A stretch of 64,000 bases of DNA from Dactylosporangium sucinum (GTDB lineage: Bacteria; Actinomycetota; Actinomycetes; Mycobacteriales; Micromonosporaceae), in NCBI RefSeq assembly GCF_014647515.1, contig NZ_BMPI01000064.1, forward strand, positions 1 through 64,000. Direction: 5' to 3'. The notes under the pieces were generated by a model. The model searched no databases and was not told the origin of the DNA. It saw only the letters and a list, made by a program, of their open reading frames with translations. A program made the position numbers and the translations under genes. Positions 28,335 through 38,062 of the stretch are shown in pieces. Position 1 is the stretch's first letter; every line of letters starts with the position of its first letter.

Positions 28335-29846
28335 GTGTCCGACCCCGACGAGTCCGCGAACCGCCCGGCGACCATCGGTGAGACGCTCGCCAACCGCGAG
28401 TATGTCGCCGTCTTCGCCGCCAGTTCGCTGTCGTGGTTCGGCGACAGCGTGGCCCGGGCCGCCGTGATCGCCCTGGTCTACCTGCGGACCGAGTCCCCGA
28501 TCGCGTCGGCCGCCGCGTTCGCCATCAGCTACCTGCCGTGGCTCGGCATCGGGGCGGTGCTGGCCGCCATCGCCGACCGGTATTCGTACCGGAAGATCAT
28601 GGTCCTCAGCGACCTGCTCCGCATGGCGATCATGGTGGCGCTGGCCGTGTTCGGCGGCCTGCCGACCGCCGCGCTCATCGGGCTGCTGTTCATCAGCGCA
28701 CTGCTCAGCCCGCCGTTCGACTCGGCCCGCTCGGCGCTGCTGCCGCGGATCCTGACCGGCGAGAAGTATGTCACCGCGCTCACCATGCAGCGCACCGCCG
28801 CCCAGGTGGCGCTGATCGCCGGCTACGCCTGCGGCGCGGCGCTCACCGCCGTCGACTCCCGCTACGCGCTGGTGTTCAACGCCGGCACGTTCGCCGCGTC
28901 GGCGCTGCTGGTCTTCTTCCGGGTCAAGGAGCGCGCCCCCAGCCTGCGGGTCGAGCAGCGCACCAACCTCATCCGGGAGAGCATCGAGGGGTACACGGTC
29001 GTCTTCCGCTCCCCCGTGATGCGCGCCATCGCGCTGCTGGTCTTCTGCGGCGTCTGCTTCGGCGTCGTCCCCGAGGGCCTGGCCGCGGCCTGGTCGGCGC
29101 ACCTGGCCGGCGGCCCCAACGCGATCTACCTCGGCGTGATCATGGTGGCGGCCGCCGTCGGCTTCGTCTTCGGCAGCGTGCTCGTCACCTGGCTGATCAA
29201 GCCGCACCAGCGGGTCAAGCTCATCCGGCCGGTCGCGATCATCACGCCGCTCGCCCTGGTGCCCTCGCTGTTCGACCCGAACATCGCCGGCGTGGTCGTC
29301 ATGACGCTGATCTCCGGCGGGGCCCTGGCCGGCACGCTGCCGGCCACCAACGCGCTGTTCGTGCAGGTGCTCCCGCCCGCGTTCCGGGCCCGGGCGTTCG
29401 GCGTCATGCAGAGTGGCGTGCATCTCATCCAGGGCGGCGCGATCGTCGGCACCGGCTGGCTGGCCGAGCACTTCCAGCTGCCCAACGTGGTGGGGTATTT
29501 CAGCATGGCCGGCGTGGTCGCCATGGCGGTGATCCTCACCATCTGGCCGGCGCAGGCCACGATCGCCGACGCGATCGCCGCCAACAAGGTGCGCGTCGCC
29601 GAGCTGGAGCACGCCGGTCGCACGCCCGCGGGCAGCGAGGACTTCGGCGAGGTCACCATCGACCTGGGCCGCGCCCCGCTGCCGGCCCGCCGCCCGCGCC
29701 CGTCGCCCGGCCCGGCCGCCCGGCCGGCCCACCCGCCGATGGCCGACCCGGCCGAGCGCACCGTCGACCTGTCCGAGCGCACGACCGAGCTCGGCGGTCT
29801 TCCCCCGCCACCGTCGCCGTCCTCGCAGCCGGCACGGCATAGTTGA
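28335..29846 (+). CDS. Major facilitator superfamily transporter
   Basis: 503 residues. About 12 membrane segments occupy residues 20-415, in the arrangement of the MFS_3-like drug/multidrug group ([18 protein letters not shown] is the conserved cytoplasmic loop A). The last ~85 residues form a hydrophilic Pro/Ala-rich tail ([12 protein letters not shown] near the end). The start is GTG at 28335 with GAAGGGGG upstream. The substrate is unknown. The globin gene starts 4 nt after it. Confidence 0.85.
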   Translation: MSDPDESANRPATIGETLANREYVAVFAASSLSWFGDSVARAAVIALVYLRTESPIASAAAFAISYLPWLGIGAVLAAIADRYSYRKIMVLSDLLRMAIMVALAVFGGLPTAALIGLLFISALLSPPFDSARSALLPRILTGEKYVTALTMQRTAAQVALIAGYACGAALTAVDSRYALVFNAGTFAASALLVFFRVKERAPSLRVEQRTNLIRESIEGYTVVFRSPVMRAIALLVFCGVCFGVVPEGLAAAWSAHLAGGPNAIYLGVIMVAAAVGFVFGSVLVTWLIKPHQRVKLIRPVAIITPLALVPSLFDPNIAGVVVMTLISGGALAGTLPATNALFVQVLPPAFRARAFGVMQSGVHLIQGGAIVGTGWLAEHFQLPNVVGYFSMAGVVAMAVILTIWPAQATIADAIAANKVRVAELEHAGRTPAGSEDFGEVTIDLGRAPLPARRPRPSPGPAARPAHPPMADPAERTVDLSERTTELGGLPPPPSPSSQPARHS

Positions 29847-29850
29847 TGGC

Positions 29851-30264
29851 GTGACGGCCCCCAACTTCTACGAGCTCGTCGGCGGCGAGCCCACGTTCCG
29901 CAAACTGGTCGACGTGTTCTACGAGGGCGTGGCCGAGGACCCTGTCCTGCGCCCGCTCTATCCCGAGGAGGACCTCGGGCCGGCCAACGAGCGGTTCCGC
30001 CTGTTCCTCATCCAGTACTGGGGCGGCCCGGCCACCTACTCCGAGCAGCGTGGCCACCCGCGCCTGCGGATGCGGCACGCGCCGTTCGTCATCGGCCCGG
30101 CCGAGCGCGACGCCTGGCTGCGGCGGATGCGGGTGGCGGTCGACGCGCTCGAGCTCGACCCGGAGCACGAGGCGGTCCTCTGGGAGTACCTGGAGCGCGC
30201 CGCCCACTTCATGGTCAACGCCGACGAGTCCCCTTCCGGTGGACTAATCGGACAAATACGCTGA
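29851..30264 (+). CDS. glbO: Truncated hemoglobin, group II (GlbO type)
   Basis: 137 residues, 2-on-2 globin fold. Visible marks are [25 protein letters not shown] (split), LRPLYP with the B10-region tyrosine, MRHAPFVIG with the proximal histidine, and [11 protein letters not shown] at the end. Group II members bind O2 and support respiration or detoxify NO and peroxide. The start is GTG at 29851, 4 nt after the transporter stop. Confidence 0.92.
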   Translation: MTAPNFYELVGGEPTFRKLVDVFYEGVAEDPVLRPLYPEEDLGPANERFRLFLIQYWGGPATYSEQRGHPRLRMRHAPFVIGPAERDAWLRRMRVAVDALELDPEHEAVLWEYLERAAHFMVNADESPSGGLIGQIR

Positions 30265-30343
30265 GACGCTCGCTTTCGTAACGTTTCCTCGTTGATGAAG
30301 TATGCGCCCCCTGGCGGGCACTTCACGACGAAGGAGACCACGT

Positions 30344-31603
30344 ATGCGCCGAGGCCTGCTCGCCGCTGCCGTATCAGCACTGGCCGCGCTCGCGGTCGCC
30401 ATCCCTGCCTCAGCCGCGCTCAACCACGCGGCGACCGTGTCGACGAACCCGGCCGACTTCACGCCTCACGTCCTGGACGGCGAGGTGCGGGCGTTCGCGC
30501 TGGTCGGCGACGCCGTGGTGGTCGGCGGCGACTTCAGCACGGTCAGTGACGCCGCCCGGAAGGTGCGGTACAAGCGGAGCAACCTCTTCGCCTATCGCGC
30601 CTCCACCGGCGAGGTCCTCCCGTTCGCCCCGGCCGTCGACGGCGAGGTCTTCACGCTCGCGGCCGGGCCGAACGGCACCGTCTACGCGGGCGGCAACTTC
30701 CTTCGCGTCAACGGCGCCGCACAGCGCGGCATCGCGCAGCTCAACCTGGCCGACGGCAACCGGGTGCCGGCGTTCGTCGGCGTGATCGCCTGGGGCGACG
30801 TGCGCAGCATCGTCGCCTACGGCCCGTGGGTGTACGCGGCCGGGTCGTTCAGCAGGATCGGCACCCTCGACCGGCCCGGCCTGGCCCGGCTGAACGGCAC
30901 GAGCGGCATCGCCGACGCCACGTTCGACCTCAGGCTGGCGGCGCCGAACCTGACCCGGGTCAAGCTGGAGGACCTGGCCCTGACCCCGGACGGCACCCGC
31001 CTGGGCGCGATCGGCGCGGTCGAGCAGGCCGGCGGCCAGTACCGGGCCCAGGTCGTCATGGTCGACATCCCGGCCAACGGCCCGGCCCGCCTGGCCGACT
31101 GGTACACCGACGCCTACACCAAGCCCTGCCGGGCCGGCTTCGAGACGTACCTGCGGGGCATCGACTTCGACCCGACCGGCACCTACGCCACGATCGTCAC
31201 CACGGGGCGCAAGTGGGGCGAGAAGCTGATGTGCGACACGGCGGCGCGCTTCGACCTGCGGGGCTCGGGCCTGCACCGGCCGCTGTGGGTGAACTGGACG
31301 GGCGGCGACTCGCTGTACTCGGTCGCCGACACCGGGGCCGCGATCTACGTCGGCGGGCACCAGCGCTGGATGGACAACCCGCTGGGCCGCGAGACGGCGG
31401 GCCCGGGGGCGACGCCCCGGCCGGGCATCGCGGCGCTGGACCCGGCGACGGGCAGGGCGACGGCCTTCAACCCCAGGCGGAACCCGCGCGGGGTCGGCGC
31501 CCGGGCGTTGCTGGCGACGCCGCAGGGGCTGCTGGTGGGCTCGGACACCGACCGGATCGGCGACGAATACCACGGCAAGCTCGCCCTGCTGCCGATCGGC
31601 TAG
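30344..31603 (+). CDS. Secreted beta-propeller-like protein (delta-60 repeats)
   Basis: 419 residues with an N-terminal signal peptide (residues 1-26, cleavage after AIPASA). Repeated units such as VVVGGDFSTVSDAARKV, VYAGGNFLRVNGAA and VYAAGSFSRIG match delta-60 repeats, which form beta-propellers on exported proteins. The ATG at 30344 is preceded by GAAGGAG. The function is unknown; an extracellular binding or structural role is likely. Confidence 0.78.
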   Translation: MRRGLLAAAVSALAALAVAIPASAALNHAATVSTNPADFTPHVLDGEVRAFALVGDAVVVGGDFSTVSDAARKVRYKRSNLFAYRASTGEVLPFAPAVDGEVFTLAAGPNGTVYAGGNFLRVNGAAQRGIAQLNLADGNRVPAFVGVIAWGDVRSIVAYGPWVYAAGSFSRIGTLDRPGLARLNGTSGIADATFDLRLAAPNLTRVKLEDLALTPDGTRLGAIGAVEQAGGQYRAQVVMVDIPANGPARLADWYTDAYTKPCRAGFETYLRGIDFDPTGTYATIVTTGRKWGEKLMCDTAARFDLRGSGLHRPLWVNWTGGDSLYSVADTGAAIYVGGHQRWMDNPLGRETAGPGATPRPGIAALDPATGRATAFNPRRNPRGVGARALLATPQGLLVGSDTDRIGDEYHGKLALLPIG

Positions 31604-31717
31604 CCGGTCACCGGACGTCGCGGCCCTCGTCTGCGGACGGGGGCCGCTGCGCTTGGCCGGAGCATCGGCCGGAACAACACGTCGGCCCCGGTCTCGCGAC
31701 CAGGGCCGACTACATGG

Positions 31718-31790
31718 GGTGACTGATGGGATTTGAACCCACGACACCCGGGACCACAACCCGGTGCTCTGCCAACTGAGCTACAGCCAC
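31718..31790 (-). tRNA. tRNA-His (anticodon GTG)
   Basis: Acceptor stem GTGGCTG/CAGTCAC, D-arm TAGCTCAGTTGGCAGAGC, anticodon arm CCGGG-TTGTGGT-CCCGG (anticodon GTG) and T-arm GTGGG-TTCAAAT-CCCAT. The discriminator is C and position -1 (31791) is G, the identity pair of tRNA-His. Confidence 0.95.
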
Positions 31791-31843
31791 CATGAACGTG
31801 CCCGCTAATAGTAGGGCATCGGTCCGCGGATTCGTCGACAGGG

Positions 31844-32461
31844 TTATGACGCGTTCGTGTCACCTTCCCGGCTCAGCTCGGCGGCGATGGCCTTGGCCGC
31901 CTCGACGTCCGGGCCGGGCAGGGGCACGAAGAGGGTGCGGCGGTAGTACTCCAGCTCGCGGATGCTCTCGCGGATGTCCGCCAGCGCGCGGTGGGCCAGG
32001 CCCTTGGGCGGCTGGCCGAAGTACACCCGCGGATACCACCGCCGGCAGAGCTCCTTGATCGACGAGACGTCGATCATGCGGTAGTGGAGGTGGTTGTCGA
32101 GGCGCGGCATGTCGCGGGCGAGGAATCCCCGGTCGGTCGCGATCGAGTTGCCGCAGAGCGGTGCCGTGCGCGGGTCGGGGACGTACTCCGTGACGTACGC
32201 CATGATGAGGTCCTCGGCCTCGGCCAGCGTCACGGCGGACGCGCGGACCGCCTCGGTGAGCCCGGACCGGCTGTGCATGTCCCGGACCACCTCCAGCATC
32301 CCGTCGAGCCGCTCGTCGTCGGCGTGGATCACCACGTCGACGCCGTCGCCGAGCACGTTGAGATCGGGGTCGGTCACGAGCGCCGCGACTTCGATCAGCG
32401 CGTCCTTCCCCAGATCGAGCCCCGTCATCTCACAGTCGATCCAGACCAAAAGATCACCCAC
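31844..32461 (-). CDS. orn: Oligoribonuclease
   Basis: 205 residues. DEDDh 3'-5' exonuclease that degrades 2-5-mer RNAs and pGp[10 protein letters not shown] holds the first acidic pair, and the later aspartates and the histidine are in [15 protein letters not shown] and [14 protein letters not shown] start seven codons upstream (ATG 32482) is possible. However, TAGGCT (32474-32469) lies exactly 7 nt before the GTG at 32461, and the family normally begins just before [12 protein letters not shown], so the shorter leaderless form is chosen. Confidence 0.93.
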   Translation of the reverse strand: MGDLLVWIDCEMTGLDLGKDALIEVAALVTDPDLNVLGDGVDVVIHADDERLDGMLEVVRDMHSRSGLTEAVRASAVTLAEAEDLIMAYVTEYVPDPRTAPLCGNSIATDRGFLARDMPRLDNHLHYRMIDVSSIKELCRRWYPRVYFGQPPKGLAHRALADIRESIRELEYYRRTLFVPLPGPDVEAAKAIAAELSREGDTNAS

Positions 32462-32616
32462 ACCAGACAGCCTAGTGTTCATCCGGCCGACTGCTCACTC
32501 CTTGATGGACGCAACCACCCGGACCCTTACGGTTCGACGGCCGCCCGCCGTCCGAGTTGTCCGATCTTGCCCACCCCGACGTGGCCGGCGTCACGGCCGG
32601 CGCGGGGTTCGGGGAC

Positions 32617-33969
32617 TCACCGGTTGGTGGATGCGGTACCGGCGGTGTCCCGCTCCTCGTCCAGGCTCACCGGCGCCCAGGTGAAGTGCAGCTCGATCGC
32701 CGGCAGGGCGGGCAGGGGCGGCAGTTCCACGGGGCCGCGCTCCCCGGCGTCGACGAGGGCACCTTCGGGCAGCGGGCGATCCAGCTCACACCCCGGGTCG
32801 GCCCGCTGGGCGGCGTTCTCGACCTCGGCGCTCTCGACCGTGGTCCCGGTCCGCCCGGTTTCGGTGGCGCCTTCGGTGGCGTCGTCGGCCACAGTGGCGT
32901 CGGCCAGGATCGCCGCCAGGACGTCGGCCAGCTCTCCCTCGACGACGGGCCGGAGCGTCGGACCCTGCCCGGTCACCGGTTCCGGGGCGACCTCCACGGC
33001 ATCGACTGCGGTCGTGTCCTCGGTATCGGCCGGCTGCCCGTCCGGCTCCTCGTCGACCGGGGTCTCGGCCGGGGTCTCGGCCGGGGTCTCGGCCGGGGTC
33101 TCGGCCGGGGCGGCGGCCCGGGCCGCGAACAGCTTCGGCAACCCGAACCGGCTCCGGGTCGCCGGCGTGGGCTGTTCCGGCAGGACCGGGAGCGCCTGCG
33201 GCTCCGTACGGTGCCGCTGGGACCAGGCCAGCGTCAGCAGCGCGAGCAGGAACAGCGCCACGCCCAGGACCAGCGCCGCGGTCGCCGTCGGGGCGAGCCA
33301 GGCCGGCGCCAGCCGGGCGGTCATCGCCACGTCGACGCCCGCGCGGCCGTCGGCGTTCATCACGACCAGCGCCAGGTGGCGGCCCCGCAGCGCGGACGGC
33401 GACCAGGCGAGCTCGGCCACGCCGGCCTGCCCGGTGCTCTTCGCCAGCCAGAACAGCTGCCCGCCCGGCCCCGGCAGCGGCGCCTCCGCGGGCGCGGCCC
33501 CCGGCTGCTCGGGGCCGTCCGGGCCCGGCTGGCCGGAGCCGTTCATGACCGGCTGGGACGGCGCCACCGTGGCGAGGCGGCCCGGGCGGGCCGTCACCTC
33601 GACCGGGAGCGGGCCGCGGGCCAGCCGGACCTGGGTGACCCGGGACTGCGCCAGGCCGTCCAGGTAGCGGGTCACGTCCGCGGCCGGGCCGAGGCCGATG
33701 AACACGGGGCCGCCGGAGCCGCGCGCCGACAGGGTGAGCGTGGTCTGCCCACCCCGCGCGAACGGCGCGTCGGCTCGCAGCAGCGCGTCGACGTCCGGCA
33801 CGACCAGCGCGTGACCGTCCGCGTGGACGCGCTCCAGTCGTGCCGTGAACGTGTCGTCGGCGGCGCGATGCCCCATGGCCGTCCAGAGTCCGCCACCGGC
33901 GAGCGCCAGCGGCACCGCGATGAGCAGCAGCAGCGCGCCGACACCTGCCCGAACCAGACGCACGACCAT
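32617..33969 (-). CDS. Membrane protein with tandem PAET repeats, unknown function
   Basis: 450 residues. An N-terminal membrane segment (residues ~8-27, GALLLLIAVPLALAGGG) leads to an extracellular region (~30-230). A second membrane segment (~222-245, ALVLGVALFLLALLTLAW) leads to a cytoplasmic acidic tail. The tail contains AETPAETPAETPAETP, encoded by a perfect 12-bp tandem repeat (33059-33110). No enzymatic motif is recognised. It follows the CopC-CopD gene by about 80 nt in the same direction. Confidence 0.7.
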   Translation of the reverse strand: MVVRLVRAGVGALLLLIAVPLALAGGGLWTAMGHRAADDTFTARLERVHADGHALVVPDVDALLRADAPFARGGQTTLTLSARGSGGPVFIGLGPAADVTRYLDGLAQSRVTQVRLARGPLPVEVTARPGRLATVAPSQPVMNGSGQPGPDGPEQPGAAPAEAPLPGPGGQLFWLAKSTGQAGVAELAWSPSALRGRHLALVVMNADGRAGVDVAMTARLAPAWLAPTATAALVLGVALFLLALLTLAWSQRHRTEPQALPVLPEQPTPATRSRFGLPKLFAARAAAPAETPAETPAETPAETPVDEEPDGQPADTEDTTAVDAVEVAPEPVTGQGPTLRPVVEGELADVLAAILADATVADDATEGATETGRTGTTVESAEVENAAQRADPGCELDRPLPEGALVDAGERGPVELPPLPALPAIELHFTWAPVSLDEERDTAGTASTNR

Positions 33970-34048
33970 TGGCAGCGGCCCCTTCCCCCAGCGTTCTGAG
34001 GGCGACCATACCGGCAATATTCGCGCAGTATGCCCTTATTGCCCGAAA

Positions 34049-35746
34049 TTACTTCACCGGGACCTGCACGGTGACCGTGGACTGGTTCAGGTCGTCGACG
34101 CGGACGACGAACTTGAACTCCCAGGTGCCGGCCGTCACCAGCGAGACCTGGCCGAACGCGTGGTCCTCGGTGATCGCCAGCACGGGCACGGTCAGCGGCT
34201 CGATGCCCTTCTCGGGCAGGGCCGCCGTCGCCTTCCACTCGACGACCTTCAACGGGCCGGAGCCGTCGGGCTTCAGCGCGTACAGGTGCACGGTGTTCTG
34301 CCCGACGGTCGCCGGCGAGACGTCGACCTGCAGCTTGACCAGGTTCGTGGTGACGGTCCCGGTGAACGGGCCGGACGGGGTGTTCCCGGCCTGCGCGCTG
34401 CGGGCCGGCGAGGTCTGCACGAGCACGGACGTGACGGCCAGGACGACGATCGCGACGGCGACCTCGGCGAACACGGCCCGGCGCAGCAGCCGCCGGTCGC
34501 CGTCGCCGACCTCGGGCTCGCCGGCGGGTTCCTCGTCGCCCTCCACGGGGGCGGGGACGAAGCGGCGATTGGTGAGGCTCCTGGAGTACGCCGCGACCCC
34601 GATGATGATCGCGAGCAGGGCCACCTTCGCGATGACCAGCCGGCCGTAGGTGGTGCCGGTCAACGCGTCGAGCGTGCCGATCTCGACCAGCGCCTGGGCG
34701 GTGCCGGCGAGCACCAGGACGGTGATCGCGAACAGCGCCCAGCCCGACCACACCGGCACGATCGCGGTGAGCTCGCGGGTGTTGGCCTGGCGCAGCAGGA
34801 AGCCGAACAGCATGACCAGCCCGCCGAGCCAGACCGACATCGCGGCCAGGTGGGCCACGTCGGCGACGACGGTCAGCGTCGGCACCGGGGAGGCGCTCGG
34901 GTGCCCGGAGATCGGCCAGGTGGCCAGGCCGACCACGCCCAGGATGACGAGCAGCGTCTGGTCGATCTTGCCGGCCCGGCCGGCGATCACGGGGCGCAGC
35001 AGCAGGGCGACCGCGGCGATGACGGCCAGGCGGATCAGGTGGGCGGCGCCGAAGGGGGTGCCGAGCACCTCCCGGGCGGCGTCGCCGGAGACCTCGAAGA
35101 GGGAGTTCCCGGCGGTGTAGGGGATCTGGAGGTACAACTCGAGCACCGTGCTGACCGCGAGCAGGCCGGCGCCGAGCAGCGCCAGGCGGCCCGGCGACCG
35201 GGTCGGGAGCCGGCGCGGCCAGAGCGCGAACAGCACCAGCGCCGGCCCGATGAGCAGCACGAGCCCGGCGAACCCGGCGAACCGCGCGACGGACATGGCG
35301 TTCTTGACCACGGGGTCGGTCTGCACGACGGGCGAGCCGTCGTCGCTCGGGGTGGCCGAGACCTCGCCGTAGGAGAAGCTGTAACCGCCGCTCACCGGGT
35401 GGCTGTCGGCCGAGATGACCCGGTAGCTGACCAGGTAGGTGCCCTTCGGGCCGCCCGGCTTGAGCGGCACGACAAGCTCGGTGTCGCGGGCCACGGGCTT
35501 GCCGGTGTCCACCCGGCTGCCGTCGGGCGCGATCACCCGGATCTTGTCGGTGACGACCCGCACCGGCTCGCTGAACGTGAGCGTGACCTCGCCGGGCAGC
35601 TGGTCGAGGACCGTGCCGGCGACGGGGGCGGTCTGCTCGAGCGTCGCGTGCGCGCTGGCGGGCGCGGCGGGCAGCACCAGGGTGACCAACGCCCCGAGGA
35701 GCATGGCCAGTGCAACGGCCCATTTGCGTGGGGTCATGGCCCTCAT
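34049..35746 (-). CDS. CopC-CopD copper resistance fusion protein
   Basis: About 565 residues. The signal peptide ends at ASA, leaving HATL at the mature N-terminus; this His is the Cu(II) ligand of the CopC domain (~32-130), which also has DSHPVSGGYSFS. About eight membrane segments of the CopD domain follow (~150-430), then a periplasmic beta domain (~470-565, YtkA/FixH-like). Periplasmic copper capture and import or handling is the family role. The ATG at 35746 is chosen; 35737 is also possible. Confidence 0.88.
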   Translation of the reverse strand: MRAMTPRKWAVALAMLLGALVTLVLPAAPASAHATLEQTAPVAGTVLDQLPGEVTLTFSEPVRVVTDKIRVIAPDGSRVDTGKPVARDTELVVPLKPGGPKGTYLVSYRVISADSHPVSGGYSFSYGEVSATPSDDGSPVVQTDPVVKNAMSVARFAGFAGLVLLIGPALVLFALWPRRLPTRSPGRLALLGAGLLAVSTVLELYLQIPYTAGNSLFEVSGDAAREVLGTPFGAAHLIRLAVIAAVALLLRPVIAGRAGKIDQTLLVILGVVGLATWPISGHPSASPVPTLTVVADVAHLAAMSVWLGGLVMLFGFLLRQANTRELTAIVPVWSGWALFAITVLVLAGTAQALVEIGTLDALTGTTYGRLVIAKVALLAIIIGVAAYSRSLTNRRFVPAPVEGDEEPAGEPEVGDGDRRLLRRAVFAEVAVAIVVLAVTSVLVQTSPARSAQAGNTPSGPFTGTVTTNLVKLQVDVSPATVGQNTVHLYALKPDGSGPLKVVEWKATAALPEKGIEPLTVPVLAITEDHAFGQVSLVTAGTWEFKFVVRVDDLNQSTVTVQVPVK

Positions 35747-35878
35747 GATTTCGCGTGGGTCATTTGCGGATAGTCGCGGGGCCGGGCCCGGAAGTTCCCG
35801 ATGACGTTTCGTCACCACCCATGGACGGTGCGCGATACGGGTCAGTGGCCGGGCCGGGGTCCGCGATAGAGTCCGTTC

Positions 35879-36352
35879 ATGACCACGACGCGCCTGGAGC
35901 CGGGTGACATCGCACCCGAGTTCACGCTGCAGACGGATCGGGACGAGCCGCTGTCGCTCGCCGACCTTCGCGGACGCAAGGTTGTCCTGTATGCGTATCC
36001 GGCGGCCATGACGCCCGGCTGCACGAAGCAGGCCTGCGACTTCCGCGACAACCTGGCCTCCTTACAGGCGGCCGGCTACGAGGTCGTGGGCATCTCCCCC
36101 GACTCGCCGGCCAAGCTGGCCCAGTTCCGGGAGCGCGACGCGATCACCTTCCCGCTCGTGTCCGACCCGGACCGCACGGTCCTGCGGGCCTACGGCGCGT
36201 ATGGCGAGAAGCAGAACTACGGCCGCACCGTGCTCGGCGTCATCCGCTCCACGTTCGTCATCGACGAGAAGGGGCACATCGAGCGCGCCCTCTACAACGT
36301 CAAGGCGACGGGGCACGTGGCCAAGCTGCGCCGGGACCTGGGCCTGGACTGA
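35879..36352 (+). CDS. bcp: Peroxiredoxin, Bcp/PrxQ type
   Basis: 157-residue thiol peroxidase. The peroxidatic Cys48 and resolving Cys53 are in TPGCTKQAC, the atypical 2-Cys PrxQ pattern; the preceding YPAAMTPGC replaces the more usual YPKDNTPGC. It reduces H2O2 and organic hydroperoxides. TAGAGT (35867-35872) is 6 nt before the ATG, so the transcript is leaderless. It diverges from the CopC-CopD gene. Confidence 0.93.
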   Translation: MTTTRLEPGDIAPEFTLQTDRDEPLSLADLRGRKVVLYAYPAAMTPGCTKQACDFRDNLASLQAAGYEVVGISPDSPAKLAQFRERDAITFPLVSDPDRTVLRAYGAYGEKQNYGRTVLGVIRSTFVIDEKGHIERALYNVKATGHVAKLRRDLGLD

Positions 36353-36420
36353 CCAGCGCAAGATCTGCGTCAAAACACACCGGTAATGCCGCCGAAACGG
36401 TCCCTGCCTAGGCTCTCGTC

Positions 36421-37980
36421 ATGGCGGACATCTTCGATGACTATGCGATGTCCGGGGCCATGTTCGAGGCGTGGGACGAGATGTTCGAGCGCCCCGGACA
36501 GCCCCGGGGGCCGTATCGCTCGTTGTTCGCCGCGCTCCAGCCGCTGGCACCGGCCGACCTCCGGTTCCGCGCCGACCAGCTGGCCCGCGTCTTCACCGAC
36601 CGCGGGGTCACCTTCGCCTACGCGGGCGAGGAGCGGCCGTTCCCGCTGGACCTGATCCCGCGGATCATCGACGCCACCGAGTGGGACCTGCTGACCGCCG
36701 CGGTCCAGCAGCGGGTGAAGGCCCTGGAGTCGTTCCTGGCGGACATCTACGGCGCCGGCCGGGTGTTCGCCGACGGCGTCGTGCCCCGCCGGCTGATCAC
36801 CACCAGCGCGCACTTCCACCGGCAGGCCCACGGCATCGAGCCGCCCAACGGCGTGCGCGTGCACATCAGCGGCGTGGACCTGGTCCGCGACGAGGAGGGC
36901 CGGTTCCGGGTCCTCGAGGACAACCTGCGGATCCCGTCCGGGGTGTCGTACGTCATCGAGAACCGGCGTGCGCTCACGCACACGATGCCGGCCCTGTTCG
37001 CCGACGCGCGGGTGCGGCCGGTCGACGACTACCCGGCCCGGCTGCTCGCCGCGCTGCGGGCCGCCGCGCCGGAGGGCGTCGACGACCCGACCGTGGTGGT
37101 GCTCACGCCGGGCGTGTACAACGCGGCGTACTTCGAGCACGCCCTCCTCGCCCGCCTGATGGGCGTCGAGCTGGTCGAGGGCCGCGACCTGGTCTGCAGC
37201 GGCAACCGGGTGCGGATGCGCACCACGCAGGGCGAGCGGCCGGTGCACGTGGTGTACCGGCGGGTCGACGACGAGTTCATCGACCCCCTGCACTTCCGGC
37301 CCGACTCGGTGATCGGCTGCCCGGGCATCGTCAACGCCGCCCGCGCCGGGCAGGTCACGCTGGCCAACGCGGTCGGCAACGGGGTCGCCGACGACAAGCT
37401 CGTCTACACCTACGTCCCCGACCTGATCCGCTACTACCTGGCCGAGGAGCCGCTCATCGACAACGTCGAGACGTTCCGGCTCGACGACCGCGACCCGGAC
37501 GTGCTCCACGACGTCCTCGGCCGCCTCGACCAACTGGTCCTCAAGCCGGTGGACGGCGCCGGCGGCAAGGGCATCGTCATCGGCCCGCAGGCCTCGCAGG
37601 AGGCCCTCGCCGCGCTGCGCCGGACCGTCGAGCAGGACCCGCGCGGCTGGATCGCGCAGCGCCCGGTGGCGCTGTCCACCTCGCCGACGCTGCTCGGCGA
37701 CCGGGTCGCGCCCCGGCACATCGACCTGCGTCCGTTCGCCGTGAACGACGGCAGCGAGATCTGGCTCCTGCCCGGCGGGCTGACCCGGGTCGCCCTGCCG
37801 GAGGGCGCCCTGGTCGTCAACTCCAGCCAGGGCGGCGGCTCCAAGGACACCTGGGTCCTGGCCCACCCGGGCGAACCGGCACCCGCTCCCCTCCGCCCGC
37901 GCGCCCCGGTCGAGCCGCGGGACTCCGCCGCCGGCCCGCGCGACAGCGGACCGGCCGCCGCTCAGCTGGCGGGGCAGTGA
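36421..37980 (+). CDS. Circularly permuted ATP-grasp protein (DUF404/DUF407, Rv2411c-like)
   Basis: 519 residues. DLVRDEEGRFRVLEDNLRIPSGVSYVIENR (split across about 155-185) and LVLKPVDGAGGKGIVIGPQ (about 375-393) are the ATP-binding and catalytic segments of circularly permuted ATP-grasp ligases. Together with the alpha-E and transglutaminase-like genes that follow, it forms the conserved trio Rv2411c-Rv2410c-Rv2409c, proposed by comparative genomics to make or modify a small peptide through amide ligation. The C-terminal ~40 residues are a Pro/Arg-rich tail. TAGGCT (36409-36414) lies 6 nt before the ATG. Confidence 0.9.
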   Translation: MADIFDDYAMSGAMFEAWDEMFERPGQPRGPYRSLFAALQPLAPADLRFRADQLARVFTDRGVTFAYAGEERPFPLDLIPRIIDATEWDLLTAAVQQRVKALESFLADIYGAGRVFADGVVPRRLITTSAHFHRQAHGIEPPNGVRVHISGVDLVRDEEGRFRVLEDNLRIPSGVSYVIENRRALTHTMPALFADARVRPVDDYPARLLAALRAAAPEGVDDPTVVVLTPGVYNAAYFEHALLARLMGVELVEGRDLVCSGNRVRMRTTQGERPVHVVYRRVDDEFIDPLHFRPDSVIGCPGIVNAARAGQVTLANAVGNGVADDKLVYTYVPDLIRYYLAEEPLIDNVETFRLDDRDPDVLHDVLGRLDQLVLKPVDGAGGKGIVIGPQASQEALAALRRTVEQDPRGWIAQRPVALSTSPTLLGDRVAPRHIDLRPFAVNDGSEIWLLPGGLTRVALPEGALVVNSSQGGGSKDTWVLAHPGEPAPAPLRPRAPVEPRDSAAGPRDSGPAAAQLAGQ

Positions 37981-38062
37981 GCGGTCCGGAGCGCAGCGGA
38001 GGGGCCGCTCACCGGAAAGCACCGGTGCTTACCCGCCACCGGAGCGAAGCGGAGGTGGCGGG
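37978..38062. repeat. Dispersed GGAGCGNAGCGGAGG-type repeat between two operon genes
   Basis: The spacer begins at the stop codon with TGAGCGGTCCGGAGCGCAGC, whose GAGCGG later pairs with CCGCTC. The palindrome AAGCACCGGTGCTT follows, and then CCCGCCACC / GGTGGCGGG enclosing GGAGCGAAGCGGA. The last hairpin also carries the GGAGG that serves as ribosome-binding site of the next gene. Related copies are at 10730-10745, 53957-53980, 54005-54037 and 59672-59704. Confidence 0.7.
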
